This document shows positions 1-13,778 of a stretch of DNA of 64,000 nt, one piece after another. Source of the stretch: Rotaria macrura (lineage: Eukaryota; Rotifera; Eurotatoria; Philodinida; Philodinidae). The translations under genes were made by a program, and so were the position numbers. The notes beneath the pieces are model-generated. The model was not told the origin of the DNA, did not search any database, and saw only the letters and a program-made list of their open reading frames with translations. Position 1 is the stretch's first letter; every line of letters starts with the position of its first letter. Where the stretch lies: the NCBI GenBank assembly GCA_900239685.1, contig OENT01000201.1, forward strand, positions 99,594-163,593, written 5' to 3'.

Positions 1-1452
1 TAGGGATACATAAGAGGTTTTTCCTAGTTGATCAGAAACGATTTGGTATGAAGGGTATGCTGTGGTAATCAGTACATCAGAGCTATGATTACTCTGATTC
101 CTCTTCTAGACCAAGAAACTGATGAAAACTATCTTAGATTCAATCTAACAATCTTCCTTCAGAGAAGGATTGAAAATTCACCAGATTCCACTCTATCCCA
201 TATTACGTACTTCTCACAGACAACCAGAGCTATACGGATTAATAATTTCTTTTTAAAAAGAAACATGCCTCTGACAACTGTTAATTATATTCATTAGAAT
301 AAGAACAGAGTTCGAAGCGTTTGCCTCTTCATCAGTTTTCGACTGTAGTTTGGCTCGCATAGTTAGATGTAAAGAAAATGTGTACGCCAAAGGAGACACA
401 TTTGTTGAGAAAAAACTTCCAAATATCGATATTGGACGTTGACGAAAACAAATCATGAACTTATACGAATTGAAGTTGTGATTTATTTTTCAGAACATAA
501 TAAAATGCAGTAATCTGTTTCGATACTAAATTTAATAATGCTGAAAATAGTCCTATCATAAAGTAGATGTCTATGTAAGCAGATTACCATGGATATACAG
601 CTGTAGTTGTAGAAGAGGAATTTATTAGACCATTAGTCAATACTTATGACTGTTAAGTATAAAAGAAGTCGAGCACTGATCTATGACCTAATTTGTACAA
701 GACTATAAACGAGTAATTACATAAATTGAGGTTTATTGAAAACATCTCTTAATCATAGATAGTTCTAAAACGAACTTGAATCGATATTCATTAAAGACTG
801 TATTTCGTACATTTTGTTCTTGTACATGTCTAGTATCTTTTCGCAACATGTTTTTACTTGAGAATGTATCCATACGAAACATTCGATCATGAATATGTTT
901 CAAGTTTGACGTACAATATATCCAATCTGTGTTTGACATAACTCTGCCGTTAGAATATTTCTTCATGAAAACCTGCCCTCGTATATGATTTTAGCTTTTG
1001 ATATGATGAGACGTAGAAAAATACTAGATGATTGACACAACTCAGAATTTTTATCTAATCATATTCATTGGTTAATTCGCTTTTGTTTTGATTGATGACA
1101 TATAGGTAACATAAAAAAACTTCTTGAAATTGTCGAGTAGCTAGAAAATAGGGTGCAAAATTCGATCTTCTCATATAGTTCTCTACTTCTCATAGTTTTT
1201 ATGATGTAAAGTGAATGGTTACGTATTGATCTTTAACTTAATTGATTTTTTTCTCTTGGCATCAACTCTGTGAACTTTATGTATTCTTATGATTTATCTT
1301 TATTTATTTCTACTGTCTACAGAGACATAAGACAGCTGAAACAATAGACTGATTAATAGAACAACAGCTGTTGGTTCGATTGCTTCATTGTCTATTAACT
1401 TGAGAAGAAACAATAAACTTTGATGCAAAATAATAATGAGCTTGACAGAAAA
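1..1452. other. Gene-free stretch left of the TDRD3-like gene
   Basis: AT-rich sequence with only short, low-complexity open frames and no exon pattern on either strand. It lies downstream (3' side) of the minus-strand TDRD3-like gene and would hold its 3' UTR and polyadenylation region. I see nothing else in it. Confidence 0.6.
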
Positions 1453-2901
1453 TTAAACAAAAACATCTTCACTGAAATATTTTTCTTTGCCTCCATCATT
1501 GATATCATTAACTTCTCGATGTTGTCGTTTACTTTGAGAAGTATCATTTGGCTTTGATTGACTATCATTATTATCATCATCATCATCAAATTTTCGTTTT
1601 GAACATAAGTTAGGATTTGATTGTGCTCGCCGTTTAGTATGTTTGTTTGCTTTTTTCTTCGATCTTAATACTGACAAAAAAATGACTAGAATATTGATCA
1701 TTGAATTTCGATTGAAACCATCTGCCTACATTGGCTATTAGCCTTGATTGTTTTAGTTAGTTTAACCGTTTTCTTCAATGTCTTCGACATTGAGGGTTGT
1801 GAAATATGAGAAGCTGTTTTTCGTCTTTTCTTTGGCAGCTGTTGACTTACGAGCTCGAGTAGTTTTACTACATTTATAGCCGTAACAACTTTTTGTTTCA
1901 CAATTCTTCGTCTTTTCGATATGCGACCAGTTTGAAGGCTAAGAACAATACCGCGACGTAGACAAACAAAATTTGGATCTTCTTCATGAGTTTCTTGCAT
2001 TTTAATTATGTCCATGGAATGTTTAGAAGTATCAACTAAATATATTAAAATTATGATAATTAAAGATTAAAGAAAAAACAAAATTAATTCGACATATATA
2101 AATAACCTAAGGTAGCTGATGGATGTTTAGTACCAAATGGAGTCCAAAGTGGTGGTGTTCCTTGACCAAATAGTGTTTTAATGCAATTACCCATCAACTA
2201 AAGATAAGAGTCAGTTTCTGATAATGTCATTTCATTTAGATATTCAAACTTTATTCTGTTCCCATTCACGAACAAGTTTATCCACTGTTCCACCAAGTAC
2301 TTCACATGTTTCATCATTTAAAACATAGAATCCATGTAAAATTTTTGTTTTTGGTTTTAATAAAAGTTTCACACCGGGAGGTGTATCTAAACTGATAGCC
2401 ACCACGAAAAAATAAAAGACAAATATTTACTTCTTATTCTTATTGAAAATTCGAATCTCATTATATTCTCTACTTAAAATTTTGTAATGACGGTAAAATA
2501 AGTGCATTGTGAAAAACATGTCCATCAGTAATCGTCAATCGATAGAGATATGATGTACGCGATGATGATTCATTGTTTTTTGGTTCTGTTACATTACGAG
2601 TTTTATGTAATTGTACAATATACGGTTTTGTTGTCTGAATATACAAAAAGTTAAATATGATTTACGATAGTTTTCTTTCGTCATACATAATCAAGTTTAA
2701 CTATATCTGGTAGAGATTTTTCACCGGTTTGTTTTAAATCAGTCTGTAAACGGAGAATAAAAACGAGATTTGATAATGTGTAGAAAACGAATTTACATCG
2801 AGCAATTGTTTTTTTATATGATCAATTCGTTGTTTATTTCCTTCGAAAAATTCCATTTTTATTGACCATCCCAAACTACTCAATTGATCTTTCATGTTCA
2901 T
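1453..2901 (-). CDS. TDRD3-like protein: RMI1/TDRD3-type N-terminal OB fold, no Tudor domain
   Basis: Seven exons on the minus strand (2901-2797, 2743-2687, 2634-2474, 2391-2250, 2197-2107, 2035-1730, 1670-1453) give 359 residues in one frame. Residues 1-155 follow the N-terminus of animal TDRD3: a helical start with LSSLGW, then TDLKQTGEKSLP, a strand with KTRNVTEPKNNE, LTITDGHVFHNA, LDTPPGVKLLL, and VLGGTVDKLVREWE. Residues 164-176 (GTPPLWTPFG) match the conserved segment after the OB fold. In animals this domain binds topoisomerase TOP3B and links it to mRNA. The rest is basic (KKRRKT, KRRAQ) with an Asp run, probably a nuclear-localisation and RNA-binding tail. The UBA and Tudor domains of vertebrate TDRD3 are not present. 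RMI1 is the alternative, but the sequence resembles TDRD3 more. The ATG at 2901 is a choice; the frame is open upstream. Confidence 0.8.
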
Positions 2902-3082
2902 TTCTTCTAAGAAATCTTTAAAACTTAAAATTGAATACTTTTGATAAGAAACAAAAAAAACATAATATATATTTATTTTCCTATAATATATATATATATA
3001 TCGTCAAATCATAACAAAAATAAAACAAGAAAAACAAATGAACGTGTTCATATAATTCACCATTCTAATAAATTTATTGCAC
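2902..3082 (-). other. Short intergenic spacer between RNF121 and the TDRD3-like gene
   Basis: Only 181 bases separate the RNF121 stop codon from the downstream start codon. On the minus strand it has an AATAAA signal just after the RNF121 stop, a (TA)n run near 2986-3001, then a pyrimidine-rich stretch and AG sites before the next ATG. This is the layout of an operon-like pair processed by trans-splicing, which is inference. Confidence 0.5.
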
Positions 3083-4453
<1,371 letters not shown>

Positions 4454-4463
4454 AGTTATTTCA

Positions 4464-4465
4464 CT
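4464..4465 (-). promoter_or_regulatory. Candidate spliced-leader acceptor before RNF121
   Basis: On the minus strand a pyrimidine-rich stretch ends in CTCACTAG ten bases before the ATG at 4453. No upstream coding exon fits, so it may be a trans-splice acceptor. Inference from the known use of spliced leaders in bdelloids. Confidence 0.4.
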
Positions 4466-4610
4466 AGTGAGTAAAGTAAAAACAACGTTGCTTTCGAATA
4501 ATCAGTTGCTGATTGGTCGCATAGAGTCTCGAATGAAAACACGCTAGAATTTGCTTAAAAGGTTAAATGCCATGTGAACTTATGTTTTTAAGATCGTACA
4601 ATCAATTAAA

Positions 4611-5595
4611 ATGTTCAAATTAAATCTTTTTATAATTTTTTTTCTACTTATAAAATTCATATCGGTAAACTGAATAGATTTATTGACAAAGAAAATGAGT
4701 CAATTCTATTTTAAAGCCATTCGATGATACTACTGACGACATTGTATCTGTAAATTTTGAAGATAGTGTGATAGATGGAAATTTTGTAACCTTTACTTAA
4801 ACTAATGTTCAAATTTCAAGACAATCAAATATTGAATTATCACCTTCACGCACTATCTCATCTGCATAATATGTGCGATTAATTGAAGTTAATATCATTG
4901 ATCTAAACTATAATAAAAATCAATGTACGAATAAGAATTATTTTATGATAAGGAATCTCAACTAAATACACATGCATACTATACATTAAAAATTCATTAT
5001 AAACATCGTACAATACAAAGTTATGTTATGACATCGATACCTATGGTAAATAATTCTTATGGTTTCTTCATTGTTCATATGTCATCGTATTTATTCAAGT
5101 GTCTCATTGTACAAGTACAATTTCATTATAAAATCATTTTATTTATCAGTGAAACTGGTTATATTGTTAGTGTAAATATTTTAACAAAGAATTCAACATG
5201 TAGAATTTCAAATATGGTAAAATCTGAAAAACGAAATGATCTAACATATAAAATTCCATTACATTTACATTTTAATGATCTTGAACCACAGTATGAATAG
5301 ATTGTATTGATATTGAATTAATCTTTATTTATCGTAATAAACCTGATGTACAACATTTTCTTGAAAAACCTAACCGTGAAAGAGAGGCAAAAATGAATAC
5401 ATCTGAAAGTGACGATCGACATTTTCTACTAAAATATGTAAGTAATAAAAGAATAGCCACACCACAAATAAAAACAAACATACACATAGTTCGATTATTT
5501 TTCAGTGGAAATACTTATTACCAGCATTGATCATTCTAGTTCTTCAAAATGCTTTTACAGATCCTGGACATGTTAATGGTGCCCGTGGACGATAG
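4611..5595 (+). pseudogene. EMC10: EMC10 (ER membrane complex subunit 10), frame-broken
   Basis: The parts in order look like EMC10. Exon 4611-4664 encodes a signal peptide (MFKLNLFIIFFLLIKFIS) with a GT donor. At 4717 an exon continues in frame but meets TAA at 4795-4797 and further stops. A frame open from about 4955 to 5300 aligns without gaps over about 43 residues (5070-5198) to the EMC10 luminal core, keeping two Cys, SS, and the G-x-V-x-V pattern. A second frame from about 5300 continues after a frame change with FLEKPNRERE, a normal intron (5438-5505), and the C-terminal helix WKYLLPALIILVLQ. EMC10 helps insert membrane proteins in the ER. Either this copy is dead, or the breaks are assembly errors or introns I failed to place. 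A functional copy may lie elsewhere, as bdelloids are degenerate tetraploids. Confidence 0.6.
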
Positions 5596-8500
5596 TTGTT
5601 TTATGTAAATATTCACAATTGTCTGTTTACTTTATTTTATGTGTAGACAAGTTGTTTTATTTAAATAAGAGCAAAAAAATAATAATAATAAAGATTTTCC
5701 TGTCAATTACAACAACAAATATTTCGATGCATGTCGACGTAGTTTTTCTTTTTCTTAATTAAAAACTTGTTTTCTGTTAATATCGAAATGATTGATATAC
5801 ATAGTTACATGTATTGATATTCAAATTTTTTCATTCGTATCCATGATAAGACATTCGAATGATTAGTGAATAATCTAAGGTCAATGAAATAACTCATTGA
5901 TTTCGTTTCGTTTCTTTCTTGTGCAGCTGGTTGTTGTTCAAGGACGTATGCTGTCTATATCATTAGTACACTGGTTTGTTGCTTACTAAATATTGATTTA
6001 ACATATCGTTTGATTAGATATTTTATTTAAATGGTTATAGTTACTTTTTTATTCATGAAAAAAAAAATGCAAAAGTAAAACTTTTCTCACCTTATGAATA
6101 AAGTATTAAATTAACAAATTGTCGGACACACATTGCGGGTAATAGTGAGTTTCTTTTTATTATATCTGATGATACATAGGTGTGTAACTGTAGATTTTCT
6201 TTGGATTTTATTATAATACGAGTCTCTAGATCAAATATTGATCATACCTTGATTGAATATCAACAATGAATATCACACTCTATATGATCTTGCTAGAACA
6301 ATGTTTTTTTTTTCACTACTTCCTTCGTTTTTTTTTCTTTCGCTACACGCTATGCCAAATCACAGCTTATACACAACTATTATACATTAAGTTGTTCTGA
6401 ATAGATCGTATATATATATATATATATATGCAGTACAATAGTAAAGAGATTATGATTTCTCTACAATAATACGCATGATGAGAAAAAATGGATAATGTTT
6501 GTTTTCTTTTTCCTCATTTTGTTACGGAATCTATACATTATTTATTTGCAATAGAGTGGGTGTCTATTTTCGTTTTCAGAAGTATTCTATGCAACCTTGA
6601 GCATCTACTTGAGCATATCTAAAGTTATGCTCGAAACTATTCAACGATGATAAGATATGCAGAGTATGATGAACAATAAAAAGCTTATGGTCTTTTTTTT
6701 TTCGTATTCTATTCGTCATATTAATAGATGGATTAGTTTGTCAGTTTTCTTATTACATACGAAGAATAGGAAGAAACAGATAATATTTTTTTTTGGCCTT
6801 GAACAATCGATTATCGTATAAATATTCATAAGTACAATTTGTGCTGTTTATAAGTGATTGTTTTTCTCGCTTTTTTTTCTGTTTTTCTTCTTCTTCATTA
6901 AATGTAGCATAGAGAAAATAAATATGCCCTATAATAAAAACAACAATTGATATTGTACAACACACGCATCGATCAGTATGATTGGAATTTCGATGCCATA
7001 AGTGCGTATGTATTGAAGTGGTTCGTTATATTTTTTTCTTGTGACATTTATCAAAGAGTGAAGAGCGTATTTTTGAATGATTAAACTGTTACACAAGACT
7101 AGACACTTTACAACCGTCAGAATTTGCATTCCTGGATGCCATACATGTACATATAATATCGACATCGACAATCATTGATTTGATGACAAAAAAAGAAGCG
7201 ACAGAAGAGGAAGAGAGAAGGAGAGAGACAGTGACGGGATATTAAGCTTTTTCCTTTTTTTTTGATAGGGGTAGGTAGAAGAAGAAAAAACTGAGTGTAC
7301 GACGTAAAGTGAAATTAAAGATAAAGAAAAGAGAGAAAAGCGGACATTACTCACCTGGTGAAAAAGAAAGACGTAAGTTATTAAACGTTCTTCTGGAGGT
7401 TTCAACTAAATTGTTTCATAGAAAAAACAACAACTTACTAATCATGTTTGGAATGATTAGTTATTCTTACAAATTATATTTCGTCTTCATGAGATCTTTA
7501 CTAGATCGATACTGAAAAATATCATTGATTTTAGGCGTAGTAATAATCATAGCAATAATAAGGAAAATCTATCATTAACTATTTGTCATCGAACATGGAT
7601 GACATTTTTCTCTTTCATCAATTACAAAGGTGTGGTTGCAAAGAAGGAATGTATCTAGTTGCATATCTATGCATCTTGGTAGTGTGTTTTCTAGCTTCTT
7701 ATGTAATGCGCAAAAGAAAAACGTAAAACCGAGCCTGTTCTTATTTTCAAGCTCATTATTAAACTTGTGCGTTTCTTATCCGAATCGTCATGATGATAGA
7801 TTATCATTACTGAGTATGTTATTTCATCCATATCTTGTCTGCTGATCATGAAGGATGATATGATAGGCGATCATATGTATATATTTATCTGTACGTCTAT
7901 TCAAAGCTATAAAATAGTTTGATTCAGATGAAAGTTTTTTTTTTATCTCATGACGATAATCAATGGAATATATTAGAGAAGACTACGGGAATTGATATTG
8001 TATTGGCGAGACGACAAATGTTCTGTCCTTCGAATAGAATTCAGTACGGTTGATAATTATACCAAAAATAAAAGACGATATGGTAAGATTGATAACTCTG
8101 TTTCTGTAGTTGAGTGAGTCGGTCGTTTTCTTTTTTTTTCTGTTTTCGATGAAGGCTATTATAATGTTCAATGTGTGATAGTTGGTATATAATGTACCCG
8201 CGTCCTGATAAGAAATTCTGCGACGTACCTTGTTGTGTTTATTGGGGATTATCTTATCGAGGTATTTATTGTCGAGAATTTTAAAATAGAATCTCATGCA
8301 TCGAAATCTATATCTTTTGTTTTACTGAGAAAAAAAAGACCTCAATATTGTTTGTTAGCAAACGAATCTATCTTGTTAAATAAAAGCCGAGCCTTTCTTC
8401 TTGAAAATTTATACTTTATGTATAAATCATATCTATTAGTCGATAGGTGTAATATGATAAGTCCTTGACTGAACATTATCATTTATGATTTCATATAGGT

Positions 8501-9204
8501 AAAAAGAGATAGAGAGCGTGAGCTAAGCAGAAAAAAATGAGAAAGAAAGATTAACTGTTGTGTGACAAAATCAAGGATCAGTATCCATGATAAAAAAAAA
8601 TTTAAATTACCTTCATCTTAACAGTAAAAAATCGTCGTATGTTCATTTTTCTTTTTTTTTTATACATAACCCTCTTCCTATTCTTCCCTTTGCTTGTGTC
8701 AATCAAATAGGACACAATACGCTTCTGTTCTTACTGTTTTACATACACAACTACACATATGACAACGATGATAATTAGACTACATATGTATATATCAGTC
8801 ATGAAAAGCTAGTATCATCATAAGCTTGAGTCAATTGTCTCAACGATTATATTCTATTTGAACTAAAAGCATATTTTTTCTATGATGTAATTATCAACAA
8901 TCGATGGATTCATTGAACATGACATCCTGTAGATATTGGTAACAACAAAAAATAGATATCGCTCTTCATACATAGACATTTATTTTCGTTTCACAATGAA
9001 GACATACACAAAGAAAAACACGGAAATGTTTTTCTTCATTTTCTAATGATAGATTGTATAGTAAATGTAGATCGAAATTGATAACATTAAATATCGATAA
9101 AAATCTCTTTCTTTCTCTTTTTGTTTTTGTAGATAGATAGATAGCTAATCATTTATTTTACAGCTTATTTTTCTAGCTGTCAATTGAAATATGTATGTAC
9201 AATT
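5596..9204. other. Gene-free 3.6 kb
   Basis: AT-rich spacer with A/T runs, a (TA)n microsatellite near 6411-6428, and a few short open frames lacking homology or splice context. I see no gene, RNA gene or clear mobile element. Confidence 0.55.
9175..9176 (+). promoter_or_regulatory. Candidate spliced-leader acceptor before the EF-hand gene
   Basis: A T-rich tract ends in TTTTTCTAG 28 bases before the ATG at 9205. A short upstream open frame starts at 9191 and stops at 9208, overlapping the main start, which could lower translation. Confidence 0.3.
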
Positions 9205-9917
9205 ATGAATCATATGATATCAATGGAAGAAAATAATGATGAATATTACAGACAAATATTTTATTCCAATGATTGTTTAAATTTTCAAAATGATTTAACA
9301 ATTAAAATCAATTTAACAAATCAATTTCGTTTCGTTATATTTTGTTTCTTAATTTTAACATCACAAACCTATGCTTTACCGATTTCCTCTCAAGGTAAAG
9401 AACATGATTCTTTCTAGTTTTTTAAAACGAGCAAACATTGAAATGATCTTTTCATTTTAGTCAAGTCAAATCAGGTACTAAATTATCCATTCGATATTCG
9501 ACCAACTTCAACATCGACTGCTGTTGTTGCTTCAATTCAATTATCGAAAATTTCTACGTCAACTGTTCTTTCTCAAACCGACAGATATAAATCTTATCGA
9601 CATATTCCTATTCCGAGTTATTCAAATAATGCTGTTGTTCAAGTTTATGATCAAACCAATACTATTAATCAACAACAACAACAATTAAAACGTGAACGTT
9701 TACGACGTATAATGATAGATAGAATGGTTTTATTATTTGATGAAGATGGTTCGTATAATTATTGCAAATCAATTGTTGTCTTTTTATTTTCATAGATTTA
9801 ATTTTCTATTTAGCTGATGGACAATTAACAAAAGATGAATTATATTCCTTAAGTTTACGTTTAAATATTTTCCCGAAATTTCATCATTTTCTTAAAAAAA
9901 ATTCATTATGGAAATAA
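9205..9917 (+). CDS. Secreted or type II membrane protein with one C-terminal EF-hand
   Basis: Three exons (9205-9394, 9461-9748, 9814-9917) give 193 residues. A hydrophobic stretch at residues 41-56 is followed by TYALP, a plausible signal cleavage site, but 40 residues precede it, so a membrane anchor is possible. ATGs at residues 1, 4 and 7 are all candidates. The middle is Ser/Thr/Gln rich and low in complexity, with a QQQQQ run. The last splice joins DED to ADGQLTKDE, making a canonical EF-hand loop at residues 157-168 (D157, D159, D161, G162, L164, E168), flanked by helices RRIMIDRMVLLF and LYSLSLRL. That a perfect loop appears only after splicing supports the model. EF-hands usually bind in pairs, so a lone one suggests dimerisation or weak binding. 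I do not recognise the family. Confidence 0.75.
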
Positions 9918-10981
9918 ATGACATGGGTTTATTTCATGATACTTTTCTTTCTGTTTTCTTTGTGCTCGATATTGTTTCCTTTTCTCGTTCGTGTAGAATA
10001 TTATTGTTAATATATGCATATACACATATACGCACACACATATATATATATATATGAATGTATAATAGGATCATAACAACTAATCAAGTCAAGACTATGA
10101 AAATCAATCGAGTTTACCAGACATATCCAATGATCATGGTTGATATTTCAGTAAGAAATAATCGTTATTTGACTTGAATTTCATTATTTACTTTTTAAGC
10201 AAAGTCACATGTAATATGATATGTCTGTTTTTTTGAAGGATCCAGTACAAAACAACAAAAGTAATTTCTACGTAAATGACAAGGAAAATTTCATATGTAG
10301 ATGCAACTTTGAGATTTCCATCATAAGTCGATTATCGATTGAAACTCAATGAATCTATTTTCTCGAGACTTAATGTTACCTGAGTTGAAAAACTAGTCTT
10401 GTTAAAGTTTATTTTGAAAATTATCAAAATTTCAAAATCTCGCATGCAGTTAAATATCATATAAAAAAAAAAAAACTAGTTCACTGAACATAAGAACTAT
10501 GCAAATCGATCAATCGAAATTTTTATCGATTGTTAACTACATGCTAAAACTTTCGAACATATTGACATTAAGTATGACCTTGACCAAATTCTTCAAGGTC
10601 TTCATAGAACGATGTTAGTGCGAAATGCTCTACAGTTAGAATAGTTTCAGAACGATTTGTATGAGAATTTTTAGCAAAAAAAGAACTAGAAAATCACGAA
10701 CGGAGATTATTTCCAATATTCTGCTAGTTCATTTTCTCCAATTATCTGTATTTTTCATTACATTTAATATCGTTTAAAAACGTAAATAAATAGATAAATT
10801 CTAGATGAATATATATTTTCAACAATTCAAAATACCCGATGTCATATTATTACAACAGTCAGTTGGACAACATGAATCGCAAGCTTTTTGCGTCCAAAGT
10901 TCCTTTTCATTTGAATCATATCTAATCAAAGAGAAACTTGTATTTAGTAGTTTTCAAAATTCTTGCATGTATATATATATC
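9918..10981. other. Gene-free 1.06 kb with an alternating purine-pyrimidine run
   Basis: Between the convergent EF-hand and Cys-rich genes. It contains a TA/CA microsatellite near 10012-10055 and poly(A) near 10464-10475. No gene seen. Confidence 0.55.
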
Positions 10982-11509
10982 CTACTCGGCTAAACGATTG
11001 TTACATTTAGGTAGACAATTCATTTTTTGTTGTTTTCTTTTATTTTCATAACATTGTACGAATATTTCTCTATCATAATTTGTCGGTCGATTTTTTTGCA
11101 TATATTTCCAATTATTATAATGAAAACTACCATAGGTCATATTTGTTGTTTTGTATCGTTCTGCTGGACGACATATACATGCGAAATTCATGCGTGTTGA
11201 ACGATTTTCACACGTTGGTGAATACATTGTTTTATAAATTTGTTGTAATGGACGATAACAATTCGATGAACGATAGATGCCTGCTCGTTGACCAAAACGA
11301 TTCTGAGTTTTTGCATTATTACATGATGGAACTATAGCTGTGCATGCGTCAGCATCGTTCGTTGTTGTTTGACAATTATTTTTACAATCAGAAGAAATCA
11401 TATCGTTGATGATTGTAATCGAACAGAAGAAAAGAAGTCTTAGAATATCGATTATGAAATTTATTTCGAAACAAAAAGTGAAACCAAATCGCGCTCGAAA
11501 TTTATGCAT
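10982..11509 (-). CDS. Small secreted Cys-rich protein, unrecognised
   Basis: A single-exon frame of 175 residues. Residues 13-38 are hydrophobic (INFIIDILRLLFFCSITII) and read as a signal peptide or anchor. The rest is polar and rich in Asn, Arg, Lys and Cys, with about a dozen cysteines (DCKNNC, DAC, SC, NC, TC, ACIC, QC, NCLPKC) spaced as in a disulfide-stabilised extracellular protein. N-glycosylation sequons are present (for example NRS, NMT). It matches no family I can name and may be bdelloid-specific. The long frame in AT-rich DNA, Cys pattern and N-terminal hydrophobic segment make it credible, but it could have another exon. Confidence 0.6.
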   Translation of the reverse strand: MHKFRARFGFTFCFEINFIIDILRLLFFCSITIINDMISSDCKNNCQTTTNDADACTAIVPSCNNAKTQNRFGQRAGIYRSSNCYRPLQQIYKTMYSPTCENRSTRMNFACICRPAERYKTTNMTYGSFHYNNWKYMQKNRPTNYDREIFVQCYENKRKQQKMNCLPKCNNRLAE

Positions 11510-13313
11510 CGTGAATTAATATTTCAGAATAAATTGTATTGATTTCAATTGATCGTAACACTTCATTAGTTTAAGATGAAAGATTTGCAATATTTACTTC
11601 AATCGAGATGATTTCTCATAGAATTCCTTGAGACAACGTTGAGAACATTCGATTGAATTGTACGATGACGTATGATCAACAAGAGTCTTAATGGTATTTC
11701 ATAACAACTGAGGATGAGTAGCCTATTGATACTTTTTCTTAATATCTAGTACTGATTAGAGATACAAAGATGTTTATAAAAGTAGGCAAACAGGATGTGA
11801 TATATGATATTTTCTACCAATTTTATAACTAAACAAGTGCAGTATTCAAAGAACATATGATGGGTTGATAGTCCGTGGAACGACAAATTTTTCAATGAAT
11901 GTTCATTCTTCATAGAAAAAAAAATATTATGTTTTCGAACACTGATATTTTCAAGAATAGCCGACCGCAATGAATAGATAAAATGATCAAAATTTCATCT
12001 CAAACTAACGTACATCCAGAGGATTCTATAGCAAATAAAATGAAACAGCTCACGTGATGTGTAATGTGACAAGTGAAGTTTTTCTTTTCTAACGGTTTTA
12101 TGCCCTATTTATTGACTATCGTTCCGTATTATTCCAATCGATTTTAGACAGATTGTTAAATCTCAAAATCATTTTCTAATCTCGCTTGACATAAAGTCGA
12201 GAAACGAGTGTACTTATGATACATAGAAAAAAAAGTGTAATACAAGTCGTAATTAAATTGCAATATCAGTATTAAATTCAAAAAGCGTTACTACTTACCA
12301 TAAATCCGCCAGCGTCCAAAAACTAAATAGCAAGAGAAAAATTGATTGTATGTGAATTTTTATCAACAAATGACAGTAAAAAATCGATCTCTTTTAGCTT
12401 GAACATATAATATCTCGAGATTGGTCTGAGATACACTCATGATTTTTTGTGTAATAGTAGGGACTTCTTAGAGGTGTGTATTCTGAAAGTATTGTAAGAA
12501 TCGATTGAGAGAAACAAAGAGAAATTGATTTTTTACATCTTAGAATAAAACATTCATCATAAATATCCATCAATTACGAAGAGAAAGAGATGACTTTCAT
12601 TGTTTCTCTATTGAATCTATAACGACTTGATCATATCGTCACTTTATATCTTGAATGATGATTTGACCGTTCTCGAACAGAGTCATAACATATGCGTTTC
12701 AACAAAATGTTAATAACTATCGTAGGTTGTAAAAATGGAGACGTTATCAGAAAAACTGATGTTAGTATCGAAGGTCAACAAATTACAGCATATGTAATCG
12801 ATTACAGTTCGCCATGGTAAAAAGTCGAATACACATTGAATTTTCTAAGTTTATATTTGTAAAATAATTCATCGTCTTGTACTGTATTTAATCCCATGAT
12901 GTATTTAACAGGTTTTCTAAAGTCTCAAAATGAAGATATCACTAAAATCAAGTATGAAATTTCATTTATGTCAATATTGTCTATATACATATCAGCATTA
13001 ATTTTGGATACGAACCTGACACTTTGGAAAGTTTAAGATCTTAGTTATTTACATACATGAATGTTGAAGGGGAGATTAAAATCTCGAAGAATTTGAAATT
13101 CCCCCAAACAAGCAATAAATATACAACTATTTATTTCTGCTTTCCTTGTGAAATTTAGAGTCAAGTTTAGAGAGAAATTCTTTTTGTCTGTGGTTTTTGT
13201 AACAAAAATGAAAGATTTTAGTGGTGTCGATATTAGTTAGGTTCTTTGAAATTTGTTACATTAACCATCCAAACAATAGTGCTGGTGCCGGTGTAGGAAT
13301 TATTAAAACACTT

Positions 13314-13470
13314 AATTCATACCATAGATGTCTATCGCGATTGAAGGTCTGCGGCGACCGCATCGTGATAGGATTTAGGAAAACCTACCACGCCGCGACG
13401 TCTCATTAAAAGTATTTGCCGCTATCGAGGGCCGCGGTAGCGCCGCTATGGATATCTATGATTCATACTC
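13314..13470. repeat. GC-rich foldback of about 155 bases
   Basis: Ends read CCATAGATGTCTATCGCG on the left and, on the reverse strand of the right end, TCATAGATATCCATAGCG. Between them is an unusually GC-rich segment for this AT-rich region, with a second inner palindrome (CTATCGCGAT and ATCGTGATAG). It may be a small MITE. Confidence 0.4.
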
Positions 13471-13625
13471 ATCGACATCCTCATCAGCATAAATTCGACA
13501 GCCTCAAAATGATCCACGTTTGTGAAAAATTGCAGGGAGAAAAGGAATTTTGATTTGCCCTCCAAACTTGGCTCTAAGTTTCATGAGAAAAGCAAAAATA
13601 GTACTGTATTCATTGCTTTTTCGGG

Positions 13626-13663
13626 AAATTTAAAATTTTCCTACAGGAAAAATTTAAATTTAA
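13626..13663. repeat. Short perfect-type hairpin
   Basis: Arms AAATTTAAAATTTTCCT and GGAAAAATTTAAATTT flank a three-base loop. It lies inside the larger foldback element. Confidence 0.5.
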
Positions 13664-13778
13664 ATCTTCGATCTTTTGAGCAAAATTTGCAGGAACAAGA
13701 AAAATTTTTATTTTCCCAAGGAGAAATTGAAATCCTCGGTTCTTCGTCCGACATACACGGAAAAGAGGAAACGGTGTG

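Noticed and set aside
7172-7845. Several 60-80 codon frames on both strands
   Set aside because: AT-rich, low-complexity, no splice signals or homology.
12693-12821. A 42-codon frame starting MRFNKMLITIVG
   Set aside because: Too short and without neighbours or homology to support it.
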